A stretch of DNA of 55,650 bases, taken from assembly GCA_036556695.1 (NCBI GenBank), contig DATBIY010000084.1:1-55650 (forward strand), read 5' to 3'. Position numbers and translations under genes: made by a program. Below, in pieces: positions 9,301 to 16,336 of this stretch. The stretch's first letter is position 1, and the number at the start of each line of letters is the position of its first letter. The notes beneath the pieces were generated by a model. It saw only the letters and a list, made by a program, of their open reading frames with translations. It made no database searches and was not told the origin of the DNA. This DNA comes from DASSCW01 sp036556695 (lineage in GTDB: Bacteria > Chloroflexota > Limnocylindria > QHBO01).

Positions 9301-9680
9301 TGTTCCGGCTCTTCGGCTACCACGTCTCGTGGTCGCAGCTGGCCTGGATGGGGCACCGGCTGTCGGGGATCGGCGTGCTGGCATACCTGTTCATGCACGT
9401 CGTCGAGAACGCGACGCTGGCCTTCGGCCCAGAGGTCTACGACTGGACGCAGGCCAACCTGTTTCACAACCTGCCGGTGCGCCTGGGCGAGATCGTGCTG
9501 ATGGCCGCGCTGGTCTACCACTCGCTCAACGGGCTGCGGGTGATCGTCATGGACTTCTGGCCGCGAACCACGCTGGCCTACCGCCCGCTGACCTACGGCG
9601 TGATCGTGGCGACGATCATCACCATGATCCCGATGAGCATCATCATGATCAGCCCCTATGCGCCATGGGGGCCGGGCTGA
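9300..9680 (+). CDS. sdhC: Succinate dehydrogenase cytochrome b556 subunit
   Basis: A 126-residue membrane anchor with three hydrophobic helices. It carries the family motif MGHRLSGIGVLAYLFMHVVE at about 17-37 and LVYHSLNGLRVI, whose His is the usual heme b ligand. With SdhD it anchors the complex in the cytoplasmic membrane and passes electrons to quinone. The ATG at 9300 shares one base with the icd stop. The next gene likewise starts inside its stop codon. Confidence 0.92.
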   Translation: MFRLFGYHVSWSQLAWMGHRLSGIGVLAYLFMHVVENATLAFGPEVYDWTQANLFHNLPVRLGEIVLMAALVYHSLNGLRVIVMDFWPRTTLAYRPLTYGVIVATIITMIPMSIIMISPYAPWGPG

Positions 9681-10138
9681 TGGCCGTCGGACGGCAGATC
9701 TGGCCGGTCCCCGGCGACCCGCTGCGCCGCAACCCGTCCCGAGCCGCCACGCCGCGGCCGGCCCCGGGACGTGACCGCACGTGGTGGTACTTCATGCGCA
9801 TCAGCGGCCTGCTGCTGGTGCTGCTGGCGCTGGGCCACATGTTCATCATGCACGTCCTGGTGGTGATGACCGGCCAGGAGATCAACTTCGCCTTCGTGAC
9901 CAGCCGCTGGGGCACGCCCTTCTGGCGGACCTACGACCTGCTGCTGCTGGTGCTGGCCCTGATCCACGGCGGGCGCGGGGCGCGCACGGTGATCATCGAC
10001 TACACCCACGGCGGCCTGCGCGCGCTGCTGGTCTGGGCGCTGGTGGCGCTCACCGCCGTGCTGCTGGCGCTGGGCATCCTGGTGCTCATCACCTTCGACC
10101 CGGCCACCGCGCCGGACGGCATCGGGCCCTTCTCGTGA
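9680..10138 (+). CDS. sdhD: Succinate dehydrogenase membrane anchor subunit
   Basis: A 152-residue hydrophobic protein with a polar N-terminus of about 35 residues followed by three membrane segments. FMRISGLLLVLLALGHMFIMHV holds candidate heme and quinone-site residues (Arg, Ser, His). Position between sdhC and sdhA and the one-base overlap with the sdhC stop support the call. Whether the complex binds one or two hemes cannot be decided by eye. Confidence 0.88.
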   Translation: MAVGRQIWPVPGDPLRRNPSRAATPRPAPGRDRTWWYFMRISGLLLVLLALGHMFIMHVLVVMTGQEINFAFVTSRWGTPFWRTYDLLLLVLALIHGGRGARTVIIDYTHGGLRALLVWALVALTAVLLALGILVLITFDPATAPDGIGPFS

Positions 10139-11958
10139 GCCTGCAGACGAGCGACGCAGCCACCCGGCCGGCGGCTGCCACGCCATCGGTCCGCGTGCAC
10201 GAGCTGGACGCGGTGGTGGTGGGTGCCGGCGGAGCCGGCCTGTACGCGGCGCTGGAGCTGAAGCAGGACCTGGGGCCGCAGGCCCGCATCGGCGTCATCT
10301 CCAAGCTCTACCCGTCCAGGAGCCACACCGGGGCGGCACAGGGCGGGGTCTGCGCGGCGCTGGGCAACACCGAAGAGGACCACTGGGAGTGGCACTGGTT
10401 CGACACCGTCAAGGGCGGTGACTACCTGGTCGACCAGGATGCCGCCGAGGTGATGTGCCGCGACGCCATCGAGACCATCATCAACCTCGAGCACCTCGGC
10501 CTGCCCTTCGACCGCACCCCGGAGGGGCTCATCAACCAGCGGCGCTTCGGCGGCCACAGCCGCAACTACGGGGAGGGCCCCGTGCGGCGATCGTGCTACG
10601 CGGCGGATCGCACCGGCCACGCCATCCTGCAGACGCTCTATCAGCAGTGCAACGCCCGGGACGTTGCCTTCTACGACGAGTACCAGGTGCTGGACCTGGC
10701 CATGCCGCAGGGTCGCGACGGGCCGGTGACCGGGGTGATCGCCCTGCAGCTGGCCACCGGGGAGATCCACGCCTTCAGGGCGCGGGCGGTGATGTTCGCC
10801 ACCGGCGGCTACGGCAAGGTCTTCAAGGTGACCACCAACGCCCACACCCTGACCGGCGACGGCATGGCCATCACCTATCGGCGCGGCCTGCCGCTGGAAG
10901 ACATGGAGTTCTACCAATTCCACCCGACCGGGATGTACAAGCTGGGCTTCCTGCTGTCGGAGGCGATGCGCGGCGAGGGCGGAGTGCTGGTCAACAACGA
11001 AGGCGAGCGCTTCATGGAGCGCTACGCGCCGACCATGAAGGACCTGGCCAGCCGCGACGTGGTCAGCCGCAGCATCTACCAGGAGATCGCCGAGGGACGG
11101 GGCATCAACGGCCAGGACTACGTCTACCTGGACGTGCGCCACCTGGGCGACGAGGTGCTGAACCGCAAGCTGCCGGACATGACCGGCTTCATCAAGACCT
11201 ACTTCGGGCTGGACCCGCTCCACGACCTGGTGCCCATCCAACCCACCGCCCACTACGCCATGGGCGGCATCCCAACCGACCTCGACGGTCGGGTCCTGGG
11301 TGCCTTCGACGGCAAGACCAAGCGCCAGGCGGTGGTGCCCGGTTTCTACGCGGCGGGGGAGTGCGCCTGCGTATCGGTCCATGGCGCGAACCGCCTGGGC
11401 ACCAATTCGCTGCTCGACATCCTGGTCTTTGGCCGGCGCGCCGGAAAGGCCATGGCGGAGCAGCTGAAGGCCGATGGCGCCGCCGCTCCCGACCGTGACG
11501 CGGAGCTGCGCGTTTCGCAGCAGGTCAGCGGCCTGCTGGGCCGGCAGGAGGGAGAGCGCGCCGCGGTCATCCGCACCGAGCTCCAGGAAGTGATGTTCAG
11601 CAAGTGCGGCGTCTACCGCAACGGCACCTGGCTGGAGGAGGGCCGCGCCGCCGTGCGGCAGCTGCGTGAGCGCGCCGAGCGGCTGGTGGTCGACGACAAG
11701 GGCTGCCGCTACAACACGGACCTGACCGAGGCGCTGGAGCTGGGCTTCCTGCTCGACTGCGCGGAGGCGACCATCGAGTCGGCGGCGGCGCGCCTGGAGA
11801 GCCGCGGCGGCCACTCGCGCGAGGACTATCCCGACCGCGACGACAAGAAGTGGCTGACGCACACGCTCGCCTTCCGCGACGCCGAGGACGCGCCGCCGCG
11901 CATGGCCTACAAGCCGGTGACCGTCACCAAGTTCGAGCCCAAGGCGCGGGTGTACTGA
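10135..11958 (+). CDS. sdhA: Succinate dehydrogenase flavoprotein subunit
   Basis: A 607-residue subunit that oxidises succinate to fumarate on covalently bound FAD. Seen are the dinucleotide-binding AVVVGAGGAGLYAALEL, SRSHTGAAQGGV whose His64 is the covalent FAD attachment residue, FHPTGMYKLGFLLSEAMRGE, the active-site region PTAHYAMGGIPTD, and SVHGANRLGTNSLLD. The GTG at 10135 overlaps the sdhD stop (GTGA). Length and motifs are normal for the family, so dehydrogenase rather than aspartate oxidase is clear. Confidence 0.96.
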   Translation: MSLQTSDAATRPAAATPSVRVHELDAVVVGAGGAGLYAALELKQDLGPQARIGVISKLYPSRSHTGAAQGGVCAALGNTEEDHWEWHWFDTVKGGDYLVDQDAAEVMCRDAIETIINLEHLGLPFDRTPEGLINQRRFGGHSRNYGEGPVRRSCYAADRTGHAILQTLYQQCNARDVAFYDEYQVLDLAMPQGRDGPVTGVIALQLATGEIHAFRARAVMFATGGYGKVFKVTTNAHTLTGDGMAITYRRGLPLEDMEFYQFHPTGMYKLGFLLSEAMRGEGGVLVNNEGERFMERYAPTMKDLASRDVVSRSIYQEIAEGRGINGQDYVYLDVRHLGDEVLNRKLPDMTGFIKTYFGLDPLHDLVPIQPTAHYAMGGIPTDLDGRVLGAFDGKTKRQAVVPGFYAAGECACVSVHGANRLGTNSLLDILVFGRRAGKAMAEQLKADGAAAPDRDAELRVSQQVSGLLGRQEGERAAVIRTELQEVMFSKCGVYRNGTWLEEGRAAVRQLRERAERLVVDDKGCRYNTDLTEALELGFLLDCAEATIESAAARLESRGGHSREDYPDRDDKKWLTHTLAFRDAEDAPPRMAYKPVTVTKFEPKARVY

Positions 11959-11961
11959 GCC

Positions 11962-12672
11962 ATGGCCACCGACGTCACGCTGCGCATCCGCCGCTTCAAC
12001 CCGGAGGCCGATGCCGAGCCGCACTGGGAGGAATACACCGTCAGCGCCGAGCCGTCGGACCGGGTGCTGGACCTGCTGCACCAGGTGAAGTGGTACCAGG
12101 ACGGCACGCTGACCTTCCGGCGCTCATGCGCCCACGGGGTGTGCGGCTCCGATGCGATGCTCATCAACGGCCGCAACCGGCTGGCCTGCGAGTACCTGGT
12201 CAAGGATGCCGGCAGCCGCATCACCGTCGAGCCCATCCGCGGCCTGCCGCTGGTCAAGGACCTGCTGGTCGACATGGACCCGTTCTTCGAGCAGTACCGC
12301 TCAGTCATGCCGTGGCTGGTCAATGACGAGCCCACCGAAGACGGCCGCGAGCGACGCCAGTCGCCGGGGGACCGCGAGCGCTACGAGGACACCAGCCGCT
12401 GCATCCTGTGCGCGGCATGCACCACCGCCTGTCCGGTCTTCTGGTCGGATCGCAGCTACGTCGGGCCGGCGGCCATCGTCAACGCCCACCGCTTCCTGTC
12501 CGATACACGCGACCACGCGCACGAGGAGCGGCTGCAGATCATGGCCGACGCCGACGGCGTGTGGCGCTGCCGCACGGTGCTCAACTGCGTCGAGGCCTGC
12601 CCGCGCGGCATCCAGATCACGCGGGCCATCATGGAGGTCGTGAGCGACATCCAGCAGCACGCCGGTGGCTGA
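11962..12672 (+). CDS. sdhB: Succinate dehydrogenase iron-sulfur subunit
   Basis: A 236-residue electron-transfer subunit. The [2Fe-2S] ligands are in RRSCAHGVCGSDAMLING and NRLACEY; the later clusters are in CILCAACTTACPVFW and CRTVLNCVEACPRGI. This is the usual three-cluster layout (2Fe-2S, 4Fe-4S, 3Fe-4S) between SdhA and the quinone site. It starts three bases after the sdhA stop. Confidence 0.96.
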   Translation: MATDVTLRIRRFNPEADAEPHWEEYTVSAEPSDRVLDLLHQVKWYQDGTLTFRRSCAHGVCGSDAMLINGRNRLACEYLVKDAGSRITVEPIRGLPLVKDLLVDMDPFFEQYRSVMPWLVNDEPTEDGRERRQSPGDRERYEDTSRCILCAACTTACPVFWSDRSYVGPAAIVNAHRFLSDTRDHAHEERLQIMADADGVWRCRTVLNCVEACPRGIQITRAIMEVVSDIQQHAGG

Positions 12673-13135
12673 TACTCCCGCCGGACCTGATACTCCGGCC
12701 GGACATACGCCGATGGCGGCTCAGCCGCGGCGCCTGGTGATTCATACCGATGGCGCGGCCCGCGGCAACCCCGGTCTGGCCGGCGCCGGCGCCGTCCTGC
12801 GCGACGCCGCCGATGACTCGCTCGTCTCCGAGCTCGCGGTCTTCCTCGGGGAGCGGACCAACAATTACGCCGAGTGGACCGCCGTGGCGCTGGCCCTCGA
12901 GGAGGCCCTGCTGCTCGGCGCCACCCACGTCGACCTGCGCATGGACTCGCAGCTCGTGGCGCGCCAGATCTCAGGCCGTTACCGCGTCAAGCATCCCGAT
13001 CTCAAGCCGATCCACGCCCGCGTCATGGGACTCCTCTCGCGCTTCGCCGGCTACACCGTCGGCCACGTGCCGCGAGCCCTGAACAAGGAGGCGGACCGCC
13101 TCTCCAACGTGGCCATCGACCAACGCGGGAGCTAG
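12665..13135 (+). CDS. rnhA: RNase HI-family protein
   Basis: A protein of up to 156 residues that would cleave RNA in RNA-DNA hybrids. The four acidic active-site residues are visible: Asp in IHTDGAARGNPG, Glu in NNYAEWTAV, Asp in LRMDSQLVARQ, and Asp in NKEADRLSN. It lacks the long basic loop of E. coli RNase HI and is of the short, ribonuclease H-like type common in Gram-positive bacteria. The GTG at 12665 overlaps sdhB by eight bases; the ATG at 12713 (MAAQPRRLVIHTDGA) fits the family start better and avoids a DTPAG-DTPAG repeat, so the true start is uncertain. Confidence 0.88.
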   Translation: MADTPAGPDTPAGHTPMAAQPRRLVIHTDGAARGNPGLAGAGAVLRDAADDSLVSELAVFLGERTNNYAEWTAVALALEEALLLGATHVDLRMDSQLVARQISGRYRVKHPDLKPIHARVMGLLSRFAGYTVGHVPRALNKEADRLSNVAIDQRGS

Positions 13136-13152
13136 GGCGGGCACGTCGTCCG

Positions 13153-13168
13153 GACCGGCGGCCCGGTC
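13153..13168 (+). terminator. Hairpin after the RNase H gene
   Basis: GACCGG, loop CGGC, CCGGTC forms a perfect six-base-pair hairpin 17 bases after the stop codon and before the rnpB promoter. There is no U-tract, so it may be a weak or Rho-assisted terminator or simply a stem. Confidence 0.3.
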
Positions 13169-13210
13169 GCCAGAAAGCAGCGAGGTTGACCTCCCCTGGC
13201 AACCATCGCG

Positions 13211-13239
13211 TTGGAACAGGCGTTCGAATCGGGTAGAAT
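13211..13239 (+). promoter_or_regulatory. rnpB promoter
   Basis: TTGGAA (13211-13216), a 17-base spacer and TAGAAT (13234-13239). This is the best sigma-70-type promoter in the window; it predicts a start near 13246, exactly where the RNase P RNA P1 helix begins. Confidence 0.75.
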
Positions 13240-13245
13240 GTGGTC

Positions 13246-13561
13246 CCTGGAGACGGCCGGACGGCCGCGGGCGCACCGGCCGAAAGGCCGCGCTCGAGGA
13301 AAGTCCGAGCTCCATAGAGCAGGCCAGCGGGTAACACCCGTCCGCCGTGAGGCGAGGACCAGCGCCACAGTGACGATGCCCGCGTCGGCCGCAAGGTCGG
13401 CGCGGGAGTGAAACGGGCAAGCTCTGGCCGGAGCAAGACCGAATAGGAGGGCGTTGAGGCTGCTCGCTCAGCCCTCGGGTAGGTCGCTCAGATGGATGGC
13501 CGTCGCCGGGCCGATGCAAGTCGGTCCGGGCACAGAACTCGGCTTACAGGCCGCTCTCCAG
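13246..13561 (+). ncRNA. rnpB: RNase P RNA (type A-like, compact)
   Basis: The catalytic RNA that matures tRNA 5' ends. The universally conserved blocks are visible: GAGGAAAGTCC at 13296-13306 and ACAGAACTCGGCTTACAG at 13532-13549, which pair as P4. P1 is formed by TGGAGACGGCC (13248-13258) with GGCCGCTCTCCA (13549-13560). GGAGCAAGACCGAATAGG and AGATGGATGGCCGTC match conserved stretches of the specificity and catalytic domains, and the P12 and P18 hairpins are present. At about 315 bases it is shorter than E. coli (377); the P13/P14 arms seem to be missing. Confidence 0.93.
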
Positions 13562-13667
13562 GGATCTTCAGGGGCGCCGCTGACGGTTGCGGGCAACGTT
13601 TGGGGAGGTCAGCCTCAAACTCCCCGGTGCAGTCACCCGGTGCAAGATCCGGGCAGCCGCGCCCGAA

Positions 13668-13910
13668 CTAGTCCTCGTCGGCGCGCCAGACCGTGGTGGC
13701 GGTGCAGGCGTTACAGATGGGCCGCGCCTCGTCCATGGTGCCCAGGGGGAGCGGGTAGTCGCGGCCGCCCAGCAGGCAGTCGACCTGGACCATGGGCAGC
13801 TCGCCGTTGGCAGCCGGCAGGATCGAGACGTGGCGCACGCGGCAGCGGCGGATCCGTCCCTGGCGAGGGATGGGCCTTCGTTCCGCGCTGTCGAGTTGCT
13901 CGATTGCCAT
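13668..13910 (-). CDS. Small CxxC protein of unknown function
   Basis: An 80-residue protein with four cysteines, two of them in the C-terminal ICNAC motif and the others at about 23 and 45, which could bind zinc. The N-terminus is basic (RRPIPRQGRIRRCRVRH), the middle is strand-rich (VQVDCLLGGRDYPLPLG) and the tail is acidic (RADED). The ATG has GGAG eight bases upstream on its strand. It lies alone between rnpB and the von Willebrand A gene, facing the rnpB 3' end. No family is recognised; a shadow ORF is possible, but the composition looks protein-like. Confidence 0.55.
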   Translation of the reverse strand: MAIEQLDSAERRPIPRQGRIRRCRVRHVSILPAANGELPMVQVDCLLGGRDYPLPLGTMDEARPICNACTATTVWRADED

Positions 13911-14034
13911 GCCGGGTCTCCGCTGTGGCGCTGCACTACAGCCTCGCCGGCGTCCAGCCTAGTGGGTCCATTCGTTCAGCCTCAATGACGCATTCGTACC
14001 CCGGTGGCCGAGCCGAGCGCGCCGTCAAGCGCGC

Positions 14035-14040
14035 TAGACT
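14035..14040 (+). promoter_or_regulatory. -10 element TAGACT for the von Willebrand A gene
   Basis: TAGACT predicts a transcription start near 14047. This lies downstream of the most upstream in-frame GTG (14004), which argues for a later start codon. No -35 match is seen. Confidence 0.45.
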
Positions 14041-14051
14041 CACGAGCGTTC

Positions 14052-14076
14052 CTCCCGGGCGGCTGGCGCCCGGGGG
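14052..14076 (+). promoter_or_regulatory. Leader hairpin next to the von Willebrand A start codon
   Basis: CCCGGGCG (14054-14061), five-base loop, CGCCCGGG (14067-14074), extended by two more pairs. The 3' arm carries the only G-rich stretch before the GTG at 14079, so folding would hide a ribosome binding site. Confidence 0.4.
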
Positions 14077-14078
14077 AC

Positions 14079-15602
14079 GTGACGAGGACCCCCGCTGCCT
14101 TGGTGTTCGGACGTCGCAACCGCAAGGAGGCCGAGGAAGCTGCCCGCGAGGCGGATCGCAGCGCCCTGTTCGCGGAGCTGGCCAAGCGCCCGGACACGGT
14201 CTGTCCCTTCCTGGGCATGGCCGATGCGCGCACCGAGTACACCGAGGGCGTCGACGACAAGCATCGCTGCTACGCCTTCGGCGACCCAGCCGAGCTGTCG
14301 GCCGAGCAGCAGACCAAGGTCTGCCTGCAGCGCGGCTACGGCAACTGTCCCCGCTACCTGCGCGGCGTGCTCGTCATCCCCACCGAGGAGCTGGAGGCGC
14401 TGCGTCGGCCGCCGCCGCCCATCCAGCCGCGCCCCGCCAAGCCTGCCGCCCGGCCTCGGGAGCGCCGCCGTCTTCCCGGCTGGCTCCTGACCGCCGCCAC
14501 CCTGCTGGTGGCCGCGGCGGCCATCGGCGGCGCTTCCATCTGGTACCTGGGCCAGCAGGTCGCATCATCGGCCGCGGCGGCGACCCTGCCGGGCGGCACC
14601 GACCTGTCGGCCGAGCTGCTCAGCCTTTCGGCGCCTGACGGCGGGTCGCAGCAGTTGCGGGGGCGCGCCCAGATCGGCGCCGCGGCGCCTGCTGCCAACT
14701 CGACGCTGATCTACGTGCTCGACCTGTCCGCCAGCACGCGGCGTGGCGATGGCTGCGGCAGCGACGTGAACGGCGATGGCGGCACCAACACCCTGGACTG
14801 CGAGATCGCGGCCGCGCAGGCGCTCAACGAGCAGGCCATCTCGACCGGCGCGGCCAGCGAGGTCGGCCTGGTGGGCTTCGCCACCGGCTCGGTGGCGGTG
14901 GACCTCTCCCCGGCGGACGGCGAGCAGGTGCTGGTCAGCCCGGATGCCGACGAGGACGAGGATGGGACGCCCGACGTGGTGCAAGCCATGCGATCGGCCT
15001 TCACCGCCTCCCGCGGCAACCAGGTGGGCTTCACCGCCTTCGCCGAGCAGTCGGTCGACAATGTCCAGACCTTCTTCAGCGCCGGGATCACCGCCGCCTG
15101 CGGCGGCCTCTCCTCCACCGACAACCCGAACCGCCTGGTCGTGTTCCTCTCTGACGGCGCCAATGGCGGCGGCGAGCCGATCGCTGACGTCCTGCCCTGC
15201 GATCCGGCGGCTGTGTTCCACACCTTTGCCGCCGGACCGGGCGCGAGCTGCGCGGACCCCGGTGAGCTGGGCGGTCTGCAGGACATGAGCGACACCACTG
15301 ACGGCACCTGCACGCCGGTCATCGACGTCACCCAGCTGCCGGAGATCCTGGAGGCGGTGGTCAGCCCCAAGATCACGGGCGCACAGCTGACGATCGACGG
15401 GGGAGAGCCCATCGACCTGGCCTCCTCGCTGCAGCTGCCTCGCAACGGGCCGGCGACGCTGGACGTGATCCAGCAGCTCCCGGCGCTGGGCGAGGGCAGC
15501 CATCGGCTGTGCCTGACCATCACCGCCTCGGACGCCGGCGGCAGCGGCTCGGTGGAGAGCTGCTCTCCGGCTGATGCCGATGGGGGACCGCTGACCGACT
15601 GA
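14079..15602 (+). CDS. Membrane-anchored von Willebrand factor A protein with N-terminal cysteine motif
   Basis: A 507-residue protein. Residues 42-90 form a cytoplasmic cysteine motif (CPFLG at 42, CYA at 64, CL at 82, CPRY at 90), a pattern I recall from LysM and regulatory proteins of Chloroflexota; it may bind metal. A Pro-rich linker and one membrane helix (about 135-158) follow. The outer part is a von Willebrand A domain whose metal site begins DLSAS at 215-219, with LSDGANGG later. Inserted Asp-rich loops (SDVNGDGGTNTLD, DADEDEDGTPD) look calcium-binding. The start is uncertain: GTG 14079 lies after the -10; GTG 14004 and GTG 14103 are alternatives. Confidence 0.75.
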   Translation: MTRTPAALVFGRRNRKEAEEAAREADRSALFAELAKRPDTVCPFLGMADARTEYTEGVDDKHRCYAFGDPAELSAEQQTKVCLQRGYGNCPRYLRGVLVIPTEELEALRRPPPPIQPRPAKPAARPRERRRLPGWLLTAATLLVAAAAIGGASIWYLGQQVASSAAAATLPGGTDLSAELLSLSAPDGGSQQLRGRAQIGAAAPAANSTLIYVLDLSASTRRGDGCGSDVNGDGGTNTLDCEIAAAQALNEQAISTGAASEVGLVGFATGSVAVDLSPADGEQVLVSPDADEDEDGTPDVVQAMRSAFTASRGNQVGFTAFAEQSVDNVQTFFSAGITAACGGLSSTDNPNRLVVFLSDGANGGGEPIADVLPCDPAAVFHTFAAGPGASCADPGELGGLQDMSDTTDGTCTPVIDVTQLPEILEAVVSPKITGAQLTIDGGEPIDLASSLQLPRNGPATLDVIQQLPALGEGSHRLCLTITASDAGGSGSVESCSPADADGGPLTD

Positions 15603-15711
15603 GGGGTCCCTGACCCGCTGGCACCGACCGCGGGCCAGCTCACCGCACCAACTGGCTGGCCGCACCCCTGGTCCCAGGACCATCGTCCCTAAGGCCGTGC
15701 GTCGAAACCCC

Positions 15712-15739
15712 TTGACGGGTGCCCTTTGCCCTGTATGAT
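15712..15739 (+). promoter_or_regulatory. dcw cluster (mraZ) promoter
   Basis: TTGACG (15712-15717), a 16-base spacer and TATGAT (15734-15739). The predicted start is near 15746, followed at once by the MraZ-type repeats. This should drive mraZ-rsmH and much of the cluster. Confidence 0.7.
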
Positions 15740-15748
15740 GGCGCCCTG

Positions 15749-15783
15749 TGGTCCAAAGTGGGGCCAAATGGGGAGCAGTGGTG
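15749..15783 (+). promoter_or_regulatory. MraZ operator: four TGG repeats with 10-base spacing
   Basis: TGGTC (15749), TGGGG (15759), TGGGG (15769) and TGGTG (15779) repeat with an exact 10-base period, starting about four bases after the predicted transcription start. MraZ of E. coli binds TGGGN repeats separated by five bases upstream of its own operon. The position just before mraZ makes autoregulation likely. Confidence 0.8.
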
Positions 15784-15796
15784 AAAGCCAGCCACG

Positions 15797-16243
15797 ATGG
15801 AGCGGGCGTCCTTTCTCACCGGCGAGTTCCGGCACGCGCTGGACGACCGGGGCCGTGTCGCGGTCCCGGCGCGTTTCCGCGGCCGGCTGGCGGCGGGCGC
15901 CACGCTGGCGCGCTGGCTGGACAAGTGCCTGGGGCTCTTCCCGCAGGACGAGTGGGACGAGCTGGCCGGCAAGCTGCGGTCGCTGCCGCTGACCAACCCG
16001 CGCGCGCGGGAGTTCGCGCGCTTCATGTCGTCCGGCGCGGTGGAGGTGGAGCTCGACCGGCAGGGCCGTGTCCTGGTCCCCAGCTACCTGCGCGAGTACG
16101 CCGGGATCGAGGGCGAGGTGGTTGTGGTCGGTGCACTGAACCGGCTGGAGCTGTGGTCGCCAACGGCCTGGCAGCCCTATCGGGCCAAGATCGAGGACGA
16201 GCCGGAGGCGCTCGCCGAACACCTGGCCGACCTGGGCATCTAG
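15797..16243 (+). CDS. mraZ: Transcriptional regulator MraZ
   Basis: A 148-residue double AbrB/SpoVT-like DNA-binding protein. The two conserved motifs are DDRGRVAVPARFR at about 17-29 and LDRQGRVLVPSYLREYAG at about 86-103. MraZ forms ring oligomers and represses its own division and wall cluster. The 10-base TGG repeats in its leader are the expected operator. The ATG at 15797 gives the normal N-terminus (FLTGEFRHALDDRGR); its ribosome binding site is weak. First gene of the dcw cluster. Confidence 0.95.
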   Translation: MERASFLTGEFRHALDDRGRVAVPARFRGRLAAGATLARWLDKCLGLFPQDEWDELAGKLRSLPLTNPRAREFARFMSSGAVEVELDRQGRVLVPSYLREYAGIEGEVVVVGALNRLELWSPTAWQPYRAKIEDEPEALAEHLADLGI

Positions 16244-16258
16244 CGGGACGCGACGCCA

Positions 16259-16302
16259 TGACGCACGTCACGTCCAGCCATTCATGCGTCTCCGGGCCGC
16301 TG
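16259..16302 (+). other. Inverted repeats between mraZ and rsmH
   Basis: The 93-base gap holds TGACG-CA-CGTCA (16259-16270) and a hairpin of CGGGCC, loop GCTG, GGCCCG. They may tune rsmH translation or bind a regulator; no known site is recognised. Confidence 0.25.
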
Positions 16303-16336
16303 GGCCCGTCACCCGACCATCGAGGTGCGACGGCAA

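Noticed and set aside
10000..12081. 693-residue minus-strand ORF opposite sdhA
   Set aside because: Its His-, Val- and Gly-rich composition mirrors the codons of sdhA; such long antisense frames are common at this GC content.
15669..15682. Palindrome TGGTCC-CA-GGACCA as terminator of the von Willebrand A gene
   Set aside because: The two-base loop cannot form a stable hairpin as written and no T-run follows; kept only as a possible protein site.
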